The position numbers were made by a program, and so were the translations under genes. Below the pieces are notes generated by a model that searched no databases, was not told the origin of the DNA, and saw only the letters and a program-made list of their open reading frames with translations. A DNA stretch of 64,000 bases, taken from positions 19,499,046 through 19,563,045 of the forward strand of contig OZ020255.1 in the NCBI GenBank assembly GCA_963971285.1. Direction: 5' to 3'. Below are positions 26,801-38,800 of this stretch, in pieces (positions within the stretch are counted from its first letter, which is position 1; each line of letters opens with the position of its first letter). This DNA comes from Astropecten irregularis (lineage: Eukaryota; Echinodermata; Asteroidea; Paxillosida; Astropectinidae).

Positions 26801-29800
26801 CAATAATTAAAGCACCTGCACCTATAAATAAAGCCCACACGTGTTCCGCTAGCCAGCTAACTGATTTACTTAAAACATTTAGTAACCAACTTATGACGCT
26901 ACCAATGACCCCCGGCAGCGCACCTAATGCGGCTAACCCTAATTTTTTCAAAGCGTTTGCTAAGTTTTCCAAGTGCTTGTGTACCCACTCTTTAATGCCA
27001 CCTCCTGATGGTGGCTCAGGTTTAGGCGCGGGTGGCTCTGGGGTTGGGATACCTACGCCTCTAACGGCTGCTACCACCGAGCTTACCAGTGTGCTGATGG
27101 CCATAGAAATTGCTGCTAAAATACTCGCGATCGTGACACCTTGCTCTTTAAATAAAAATTTAATTTTTTCTCTAAGCGTTACATCGCTGTCTAACATTAT
27201 ATTAATTGTTTCTTTGACGCGATTGATTTGAGATTTTATTTTATCTGATTCTCTAATGATATTATTAGACCTTTCTCGTATTTCAATGTTTATATTTTCT
27301 AACTCTTCTGTGAGTGATCCTATTTGTTCTTCATCTTCTGCTTTTTTTGCTTCGTCTAATTCTTTTTTAACTCTTTCTTTTCTCTCATTTAACTCAGTTA
27401 GCTTTGTTTGTTCCAATAATAAATTTCCTTTAATCGATTGTAATGTTTTGTCTAAACCGCGTAGCTCTCTGATATTAAATTCGCTTTGTTCATCAATATT
27501 GGTTTCTTGTTCGAGTTCTTCTATAACATTACTCGTTTGATCAGCTGCTTGTGATAAATCTTGTAAGGATATGTTTTCACTTTGAATATGAGTTAAAGAT
27601 GTACTTGCTTGTTGAAGCGCTGTGCTTGCTTCTTTGCTGCGTTTTGATGTTTTAAAATCAACAATTTTTAAATCTTTTCGCATAAAAAGAGATCTATATT
27701 CAATTCCTTTACCTTTTGTTCTAGAATATATTGTATTCACAGAAGCAAATTTTTTAGGATCATTATCAAACGTTAATTTTATTTTAATTTCATCTTTTTC
27801 GTAATATATTCCATCCTTTTCAAATCTAAAGTTTTCGCTTTGAATTGAATCGGAAGTTTTATAACCTTCACTTCTTATGCTAGCATAAAAATTATCAATG
27901 TATTGTTTTTGAAGTTGAAACGAGTAATCAATATTTTCACCATTACGAAGAGCACTTGATTCTTCTTGTTGTTCTTGTCTACCACCACCTAGTAAATTAT
28001 TTAATCGAGCTTGATTTTCTTCAGAATCGAGTTCGGTATTATCATAAACGGGGTTGTTAAATTGTTGATCGTCTCTATCTTCTGTTTCATTTAACAGGGG
28101 ATCATTTTCTTGATAATCAACATCATCCATCTTTAATTATTTATTATATACACATTTTAAACTGTAGGTTTATTTATAATACTACCCGGTAAGATTCCCT
28201 GTGTGACCAGCCACTGTTGCGTTGCTAAAGAACCTCCGACTAATGCGGTTAGTTTAGCCGCATCTTCTACGCTAAGCCTATCTAAATCAGGTGATTTAAT
28301 TTTGAGTAATTTTTTACTTACCATCGAGTATCCCATGGTTAAAAGGCTTAACACTGCACCATGATAAACTGTGTTTGCTATTCCGTTTATATCAATATTT
28401 GTATTTGCCATTCTTACTATATAAGTTTTTAAAATTTAAATTAGTTCCCCTTTTTTAAAGATTGATAAAAGGGAAAGCCAATGGTGACTGCTGCTATTAA
28501 AACACAAATATAAACTGCGGCGGCAATATCATTTACGGTTGTTTCATCCATTTTTAATATATAAACATTTAAAAAATCAATCCATTAAAAGTTCTTCGGG
28601 TTGACTCTGTGGTAGACTTGGTTTTGTTATTTGAATAGGTTTAGAGTTTTCTGGTGATTTGTTTGATGATTTATACAATAAAAAACCTATACCGCTTACT
28701 AAAATTAAACCGCCAACATAAAGTAATCTCGAATCAGGGGTATTTTGAATAATCTCCGACTCTGTCTCTTCTGTTTTCATTTTAGCTAATTGCTCTTTCA
28801 TTTTTTTATTATGTTCTGCTAGGCGTTTACCTTGTTCAACGCGTTTAGCGTTTTTAGGTTTTACGGTTTGTTTTTTAGTTACTTGGGTCACTGGGGTTGT
28901 TGGTATCGGTGTTGGTGCTGCTGGTGCTGTTGTTGGGGGTGCTGTTGGTAAAGCTTGCTCCTTCTCCTGATGCATAGTTGTCATTTGAATTATTTATTAT
29001 ATAAGTATTTTTATTTGTTGTGGATTTGTTAAAGTTTAAATGTTTTGTGGTAATAAGTGTTGCTATCAAAGGTGATAGATAGACACCATATTTGTAACAA
29101 ACCTCACTAAGTGCATAAGCTAAGCTATTACTAATGATAGGATCGTTATTTAAATCATTGGTTAAATTTTCCTCAGAATTTAAGCTAATTCTAATTCCTA
29201 AAATATCAGCCGGAGTTGCTAAACCTATAGCTCGTGCATACAAACTCAAAATTGAGTTACCCACTGTAGCTACCACTTCTTTACCGAATTTAACTTGATA
29301 CCGGTTAAATAATTTTTCTTGATCTGCAGGTGTTAGTGTTTCTATGTCTTTAATGGTGTATTCTTTGCCTAAATATTTTTTTGAATCACCTGCTGCAACT
29401 ATTCCACAAAGTCGATCTTTATAACTACTGTCGTTTGTTGTTGAAGGTGTATTTACATCGCTATTTATAATTGTTGTCAAGTCGTTCATTTTACTATATA
29501 ACAACTTATAAATTTTGTTAAAGCAAAATAAATTATAACATAAGTAGCTTAAGTTTAAAGTGATAACAAACTTAATAATAACATCAACGTATTGTAGCAT
29601 TGGTGTTTTTTATTTATAACAAAATTAAAAATTGCTATAAATAACTTGATAGTTAGTTATTAGCAAATTTTTAACAAAATACAACAAATGATAACAAAAA
29701 TTAGGTTGTTAATCAAAAACTTGATATGAAACTGGAGGTTCTGTGTTAATAACCAATTTACTATATTTTTTATCGCACAAATGTTTTTTAATTACGTCTC

Positions 29801-32800
29801 TTTTTTGATCACACACAACATCATTTTCATCTAATGCAATATCAAAACTCGTTTTATCTTTTGTATAAAACATCGCAACCCAACTTGTATTCTCACGATA
29901 GTCTTTTAAAACCGAATTATACTTTTGTGTTAATAACCAACAGCTATGGTTATAATGCCTCCCAGAAAAAGCGATTTTGCTCAACGCACATGTTTTTTTT
30001 CGATATTTTATTTCCTGCTGACTCGAACAATCATCTATGATAAATAATGTTTTTATTCCATCTAAAATATTTTGATACAAATCTAGGGCTTCATTTAAAG
30101 TTATTTTTTCAAAGTCTAAATCACACAAATATACATTTTCATCCATTGATATCCAAAGCCTCGATAAATAAGTTTTATTTTTAAATAAGGTCGGGCAAAT
30201 GACCACGATCGATTCAAATTTACCACGATATTCGGTTTCCAATAAATCTAAAATCCATTTAGTCTTTCCCGAGTTTGTTTTTCCTACAATTAAAGCACAA
30301 TGACAAGATTCCATTTATTTTAATAAGCTTTTAAAAAACTAAATTCTTAAAATTTCCATCCTCAATGGTTAATTGCGCATCCATGACCAAAAATACAAAC
30401 ATCGTTAAATCTCCCGCTGTTTCAGCCTCTCGAGTCATCTGAATCTGAATTCCTCCTCCGTCGTTTAAACGTCTTCCACTTCCGTGAGCACTATTATCAT
30501 CAGTTGAGCGAAAATCTAACCACAGACCGTATTTATCTTTATAGTAGTCAGCCATTTCTAGGCCCACTAAATTTAAATCTTTTACAATCGATTGACCATT
30601 TTCGGTATCACTATCACCAAAAAATTTATTAACTTCTTGCCAGTGCTGATACTCAAACATACCTTGAGAATAAAGTTGATTGGGTTTTCCTTCAACCGTA
30701 ATGCTGGTTTTGCTAATGTGGGGGTTGTAAAATCTTTGAGGGTTTTTTACAGTTGGGTCTCTAAATAAGATTAAAACGCCTTTGAGACTTTTAATCGGTT
30801 GATTAATCATAACGTTCCATAAGGTATCTGATTTGTTGATCGATCTTGTTTCTAAATTATGTACGTGATCAAAAAGATAGTATTTCATTCGTTTGTTTTT
30901 TAGCTCTTGTGTCAAATCTCGGTTAGTGACGACTTCGTATTCAAGCGTTAAATCTGAAATTGAATATTGGGCACTTGTATCCGAGCTATTAACGACTTTA
31001 TCGTGATCGTTAAATGTTAATTCATACGTCAGGGGCTGCTTTAGACTGCTAGGATAAAAAGGATGATGTGCCGTTAAAAGCTCAATATCTAAAGGAATAC
31101 AATATCGATTACCAAACGCGTCTGCGATAGCTTTATCTTTTCCGCTATTAGTTTCAGCATTAGCATCTGCCGCGCCTAATCTTAATTTTGTGACGTTTTC
31201 TTTTTCAAGGCCTACATAGGCCATATTTCGTGTAATGTAGGGGTGCAGCCAGTTATCTTTAAAATTGTGAAAGACATCCGCATCGCGATAACTCACGATT
31301 GTGTTACCTTGAAGCCTAACATTGATTTCGCGTATTAAGTTACGACATAAGTTGTTAAACACCGTTCGATTATTATCAGACCCTTCTAACTCGAGTTTAA
31401 AAGCGAGTTTAGAAGTACCGGGTACGATAACATCGTCGGGTCCTAATTGCGGAAACTTAACGATGAGTTTTTGACCAGCCGCAATCGTGCTTGGATTATG
31501 AGTGATTGACACTTCTCTTCGTTCGCCTTTAATGGCTTTAGGGATTTTAAGACGTCTCATTGGGTTTAGTTTTTTACCGTAATGATTCATAGTTCAAAAT
31601 AGTGTGTTTTTAATATATAAGGTTTTTAAATTAGTATAAATAAAAAGATGGCAGGAATAGCAATGACGGTTGGCGGGGCAGTAGTAAATGCGTTAGCGTT
31701 TACCGGTAGTAACTTTTTATTTAGCAGTTTATCAAAACAACAAATTGACAAAGAACGAAAAAGACACGACTTAGCATTAGAAAAATTAGCGCGAGCCAAA
31801 GAAGATTGGGAACAACAACGCGTTAAATATCTAGATTATTTGAATAAACGTATGATACAACAAAAATTATCAGAAAGAACGTTTAGTAACGTAAACGAAG
31901 CGCTTAGAGTGTACAGCGAAATAACGGGTGAAAATTACGATTTAGAATTACCACCTAAACCAAAACTTAGTGACTTTTATACTCCGAGTGATGATCAACA
32001 AATTAGAGAACTCGTGTGGGTATTAGGTGGTACAGCCGCAGTGGGATTCTTTATTTATAGATATGTATAAAATAAAAATGAGTGAGTTAAATAAAAAACA
32101 AAGAGAACAGCTTTCAGGTTTGTTTTACAGTCCTAAAGGTTATTGGAAAGGTGAGGGTGCTGTCACGCATTTGCATAAAAAAACGGGGGTTGATAAACAA
32201 AAAGTTAGATCTTGGTTAAAAAAACAAGCCGTTTGGCAAATTTATTTACCACCTCCCTCATATGTACCCAGGCCGACGGCAATGTCGAGTGATTGGTTAG
32301 AACCAAATTACGTACATCAGTTAGATATATTATACTTACCCTGGGATCTAGTTAAACAAAAAACGTTTAAATACGCGTTGACGGTCATAGACGTGGCGAG
32401 TCGGTATAAAGAGGCTGAACCCATAACTTCTAAAGTTGCCGGTCAAGTGAAAGACGCGATTATTAAAATTTACAAGCGTTCGTCTTTAACGTGGCCTAAA
32501 TTAGCACAAATCGATGCTGGAACAGAATTTAAAGGAGATTTTAAAAAGTTGTTTCAGTCTCATGGCGTAGAGATCAGTGTAGGTGTGCCGGGTGTGCATC
32601 GATCGCAAGGAGTGGTCGAAAGATTTAACCGAACCTTAGCCGAAAGATTATTCGGACATCAATACGTGCAAGAAATGCTTGATCCGCAGGCGAGAAACGT
32701 TGAATGGGTGGTGAGGTTGCCCCAGGTTATAAAATCCCTCAATGAAGAAACAACACGATTGATTCGAGATTCAAAAGATAAAGAAATCACTCCTACGCAA

Positions 32801-35800
32801 GCGATCAAGTTAAAACGGGTTAAACAATTACCCTCATCACCACAAAAAACAAACGTTAGTGATCTTCCGACTAATGTTTTAGTTCGTTATTTATATCAAC
32901 CAGGGGAACAAGAAGGAGGTACGGTGAGGAGGGCTACCGATCCCATATGGAGCGTTAACATGTATCAAATTGAAAAAAGAACGAGTCAATTTAAAATCAT
33001 GAGTGGTAAAAAAGTTACTACAGGTCCTACGCTTTATTACTTAAAAGACGGACCCAAACGATCGTTTGTGAAAGAAGAACTTCAAATCGTTCCAGATGAC
33101 ACCGAATTGCCAGAATCTTGATATTTAATTTTTTTATTGCCAAATGCTAAAGTATTGATTCCATCGGATAAAATATATCTTTTCCCATCCCAAGGAGACA
33201 ACGATTCTTTTTTGACTTTAGTTGAATAAATAACGTGTTTTTTGTTTTGAATTAAATTCATTTCATCTTGTCTAGATTTTTTAGTTATTAAACACTCGTA
33301 ATAACATTTAGCCTTAATATTTTTTTCAGTTACAACGCGAGTTATTCCTTTAGCTTTTTTAGTCTCTTTATCATCTTCATCTATAATTGAATACATTTTT
33401 GATCTTAGACACGTGGCTGATTTGATAATTTTCCCGCCGTATTCATCTTTCATTTTTCCAATCACTTTTTTATTTATTGGGTCGTATAATGGATGATTGG
33501 TTTTATAATTTGATAAATCATAGAGACTCGTGTCTTTTTTAATATCATCATAAACATCATCAGTATTAATGATGCATAATAAACTGTCTGTGTCAGTATA
33601 CATGAGTTTGATATTATTTTTATAAGTTTTCTTCAGGTGATTGTAATAAAAATCATACATTAAAGATTTGCTTAAATCTAAAATACTAACACCGCAATAG
33701 ATGGGTTTATCTAAAACCGTTTTTGTTTTATACTTTTCAAAAAAAGTTATATTAAAATTTTTAAAAATATTTGCTGTTTTAAATGAAGGTTTACTAACAA
33801 GTTTAGCAACTTTTTTAGCCGACTTTTCGGTGTTATCATCGATAAGGATCTTACCATCTATTCTATTTCGAACATTTTCCATCGTTTTACCAAAAACAGA
33901 ATTGTTCATTAGTTTATAAAAATTCTTTTCAAAATCCGTGGTTGCTAATGTTCTAAGTTGAGTATTTTTATCGATGTAAGATTTCATCCAAGTTTTTTGT
34001 TCAAATCGTAAAACGCGGTGTACTTTAGTTAGTTTCAATCCAAACGATAAATATTGTTTTAAGGATTTATAGTGAACGACATATTTTTTTCTAGGATATA
34101 ATGTTGCAATGAGTTTATCTTCGCACGAGGCTTTTACTTTGTTCGAGAGTAATTCTTTTTGATACGGGCTAAACCATTCTTTAGAGACGGTTATGTTTTC
34201 CGGGGCTAAAGGCAAATCATTGTGTAAATCATGAAGTTTCTTGGGATATTCTAGATCAACTTCTAACATAAATCCATATTTAAAGTCATCTTCTAAACCT
34301 AAAATATGATCGGTTGAAAATTGTTTAACTTGGTTTTCTGATAACCATTCAAAACCGCCAACGGGTAACGGTTGACTCATCGCCCAACCGTATAAATTAT
34401 TTGCGTCTAAATAAAGTAAATAACTCGATTCTTTCTTAGAGTCATAATCTTTTAAATATTTGTTGTTTGCTTCGTGATGTCTACATTGTCCTACGCTAGA
34501 ATAACCACCTCTTTTTCCTTTTTCAAAAAATAAATATTTATCTATATCCGTTAAAAGTTCTAGTTTTATTTTACTATGTTTTAATAACGCGTCCCAGGCT
34601 AACCCTGGGGCGGTGATATAATTCGCGGGATCTAGACGATAGGTTTTTTTACAGGTGTGTCTAAAATTTTGAAACACATCGGCTAATAATAACGTATCGG
34701 TGGTCACGTATAAATCGTGATAATCACCCAAAGTTTTACAGTTGAAGGTTTTCCAAACATCCTGAGCCCTTTGATATTCTTCTTGCGTGATATCTTCGAG
34801 TTTTAAATGACTATAAAATAATTTTCTTGGTGGGAGTTGCTGTTCTTCAAAACGCTTAAAAGAATTCATATATTCATAAGGATAAATACCCTTTTGTAAT
34901 AACAGCGTTATGTCATTATCATTGTTAAAATGTTGTTTTAATAACTTAAACTCATCTTTAGGACAATTTTTGACTAATTTATCGAGTGACTCTGCCATAA
35001 AATTAAAAGAATCTATAAAACGTAATCCACCTAACCCAATTAAAATATATTTTTCACTGTTTTGAGGAATACAAAATATATTATCAAATACACTTTTTTC
35101 TGCTTGATGATACATTATCTCATCTTCTTCTTTTAACCATAAATCTTTAATCATTGTTAATTTGTCTTTGTTTAGTTTTAGTTTTTTATTATTTAGTTTT
35201 ATTTTTTCTACACATTCACGTTGAAAACCAATCATTATTTGATTGAGTTTCATATTTTTGCTTTTTGAAAATTTCATTCCATACTTTTCTTCAAATAATT
35301 TTATTTTTGAGTTATCTTTTCTTATTTCTCGACGTAACTCATTAAAACACTCACGTTCTTTTTTTTCTTTGTTAAGATTTTCTCGCAGTTCTTTCTTATG
35401 ATTTTCAAGTTTTTCTTGTTTAGTTAACAATTTAGATAGAGTAGTTTCAATTTTTTTCTTTCGAGTTTCGTTTTTCTTAATCGTTTTATTTAATGTTTCA
35501 ATACATGCTCCTACCCCCTGCATAATCAAATGCCCATCATAATTTTTTAAGTTGTGAAAAATGACCGGTATTTGTGTTCGATTTGTTATTTTAAGTTTTA
35601 GGTTACAATGTGCATGTGCAACTCCACGAAACTTTCCTGTGATGTGACAATGATCTTTAACTTTTCTAAAGTTATTAATTTTTTTATTGCACGTTAAACA
35701 CAGGTATTCTGTATATCCTTTAGCATTTATAAATGTTTTTGCTGATATTTCTTCTTTGGTTTTAGGTTTTTTAGGATTCGTACATTGACACATTTGATCA

Positions 35801-38800
35801 GAATTTATTTTTATTTCTTTTTCACAAATCCAACAACGGTAACTATTTTTTATTATTTCTTCATCAACATATTCACATTCTTTGGGATTATCAAATATCT
35901 TTTTAATTTCATCTTGTTCTTTAAACAAAGAATAAATTATATCTTTAGAGGCATCAGCTCCTCTATACGTTTTTTGATTCATTAGTTTTCCATCATATCT
36001 TACCACAACGTAAGAATATCCGCTAGGTTTATGAATAGCTAATATTTGTGATTTTGCGGTTGGTTTTTTGTTTACTTTTTCTAAGATACATTCAAAATCA
36101 GCATAAATCACAAATGGTGCATCTTGTATATTTTTAAAATTTTTGAATTGTAAAATGTTTTCATCTTCTTCAGGAAGTACTACTTGTGATGGATGATTTA
36201 CTATTCCCTTACACATTTCTTCGTGCAATTTTAATTTATCTTCTTTTTGAAAATGCGATAAGCATCTCCTACAGTAATATGATTTACATTTATGTTTAGT
36301 CGTGGCCATAAAAAATAAGGCTGAAAAATGTTTGATCCAACAAAAGTGGTTCTTCCCATCCCTATGAACTAACAATAAATCTATCGAAATATCGTTTTCC
36401 TGTTCAGAGATACGATGAGGAGTAGGTAAATCTCCTTCTTTATCATTATCGCAATCTAATAAAAACACATTAATATTAAAATTGTTTTGCCGTTCAATTT
36501 TAGATATTTGATTTATTTGGGTTGGAAAACCTATCCCATCAAAGTTTAAACCATCATCTAATTTATAAGTGCTTGGTCTTGCCTCCTTAATTTGATAAGC
36601 CGGATTTTTCCTCTTATTTTCTTTAACCTTGTCAGTATACAGTCCTAATGCTGATCTTATTGCCCATCTAATACATTGATCGTCTTTGTTTAACACATTA
36701 ACAACAGCATTTTTGTTTTTAATAAATGGAGGTAATTCTAGATAAGAACCAACATTAGCAAAGATATATCTACCAAAATTCATATAAAACACTTCTATTT
36801 TATCTAAAACTAAATCCGAATCTTGTAAATTATTATTTTCGACTTTGTGTATTAATTCTCCAATATTTTTATTTACCTCATTTACTATTTCACTTTCACT
36901 TAAAATAAGTCCTTGACCACTTCTAACAGTAAAATCAATAAGACTTCCCGTTGTTGTTTTCCCATAGGTTATTTTTATAGCAAATTGAATCTTAAAGGCT
37001 CCATGTTCTCTAAACATTGATTTTACCTTTTTTACAATATCCCCACGATGCTGATTGAAAAATATTGTTATATCTCGGTAATTTGATTGTGGCCTCATTT
37101 CTAAATTTATCAAATTGTTTCTAAAACGTCTAGTTCCTCTCCAGTTAATTGCTTCGTTAATTGTTGTCGGTGCAACATAATCTTTAATTGCTTTGACATA
37201 GTCTCGTCTTATTATTTGCCCCCTATAACCAGTTGGTGTAACATCAAGGTTAAATCTTCTTGTTAATTCTCTAAGATATTCAATTTTTTTTGTATTTAAG
37301 TTTAAAAATTGGTTTTGAAAACTTTTAATCGAACTAATATAATGTTGACGAGTATTTCTTACTCGTCGGTTTAATAAATTAAACAAATCATTTTGTATAA
37401 TATAAATTTCTAACCTTGATTTACTCCAACTTTTATATCCTCTTGGTCTAACAGGCCCCGCACTTTCAATTACACGTATCAAATCATTTCGAGTAGATCC
37501 AAGGCTTTGTATAAATGGAACTCTTTCAGATTCAACAAATCTTTCTAGTTCTCTTTTTTTCCATTTGTTATATCCCTTCGCAATTACACGACGCGGCGTT
37601 TGATTATTCTCTCGATCCATCTTATTTATAATAATATAAATTAATATTTTATAAAAAAAATTTCTATTTTTTCTCATTTTTTTTCACATTCCAATCTACA
37701 ACTTTTTAAATTTACAACATTTTTTTTTTCGCGATAAAATGAGGCATTTTGATTTTGATTTTGGATATTTTGAGATTTGTGAAATGGGGGGTAAAAATTG
37801 GCGAGATGAAATCTATTTTGAATGTGGCAGTTAAATGTGGAGTGGAGTGAGTGAAAATGGGGTTTGGAATGATAACCCCCTTTTCATACTACTACTATTT
37901 TCTGGATAAATACAGCATTGGCAGTCGGAAATATTTTAACGGTATGTTTCTACCAGCACCATCTTCATACCCTGAAATTTATACGTAAATCTGTGATCAT
38001 TTCTGATTGGGTATATGTTACCAATCCTGTACTGTGGGACTACCGAAGTTACAGGTTTCTATAAAATAGACAATTATAGGATACGGTTCGGAAGTACATG
38101 TACATTATATTATACTCTTGTTTTTTGAGTAGTAAATAGAGCTCTGGCTTCAGCGGAAATCCACAACCTATCATTTTCAGTTTTGTGTACGGTAGGAAAC
38201 CAAGTCAGAAGCCGGAACTGAAGCCAATGTTTCGAAAAAGCCCATAGAACTAAGAAACGACGACAAACTTTTTGGACGTATTCCAAACTCAGTCTGTAAC
38301 AGTATGCAGACAATGAGGTATACTCAGTACCAAAGTAGTAGGCTACTTAACTTGAATATTCCTTTGGGGTTGAACATTCCATGCATCAATTAGTTCTACA
38401 AACTTGACATACATGTAGTTACATGTATGTCACATACATGTAGTTACATGTATGTTACAAAAGTAAAAAGAAAGGAAACAGAACAGAACAGAAAGGCAAA
38501 AAGACAGCACCATTTGGAGAAATTTCACCCCAGAAAAATAGATAGATTTCGAGTGGAGTGAACTGGAAACACGGTGGGCGGGGCCAGTCCGATTTCTGAT
38601 GGGAGGGGTATTCCACGTGGTATACAGCTGTCAATGACCACATCATTCTAAAACTCATGTGACTTGAATTTACAAATCACCGATGTTTCTATAGTTACAG
38701 CAACTCTGTAGATACCGGTAGTCCACTGAAACATGCAAGTATAGGCCTAAGCAAAGACTCTTTTTAATTATTGAGCTTTTATTAAGGCACACGTTTATAC

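Larger units (their letters stand above)
20960..37893. mobile_element. Polinton/Maverick (adintovirus-like) element, apparently intact
   Basis: A 16.9-kb element bounded by inverted repeats beginning AGTAGTATGAAAAGGGGG and flanked by ACTAT on both sides (TACTAT, 6 bp, if the right end is set one base earlier; 6 bp is the known Polinton duplication). It carries the hallmark set: family B polymerase, RVE integrase, packaging ATPase and major capsid protein, plus conserved Polinton-type virion proteins. Every long frame is uninterrupted and the terminal repeats differ by only about two substitutions and one A-run length change, so the insertion is young. It lies in lipoxygenase intron 1. Unusual: a TFIIB-like gene, no recognisable adenain-type protease, and an enlarged polymerase. 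Elements of this kind in animals have been called adintoviruses; whether this one makes particles is not known. Confidence 0.95.

Noticed and set aside
26893..27804. Three plus-strand frames of 60-112 codons over the 450-aa gene
   Set aside because: Antisense shadows of a real minus-strand gene; low-complexity Ser/Ile-rich translations.
29490..29600. N-terminal extension of the 204-aa Polinton protein
   Set aside because: A TATA-like leader lies directly before the internal ATG at 29489, as for sibling genes, so the upstream 37 codons are probably untranslated.
35785..35985. Plus-strand Phe/Ile-rich frame within the polymerase gene
   Set aside because: Antisense of the Lys/Asp-rich polymerase coding sequence.
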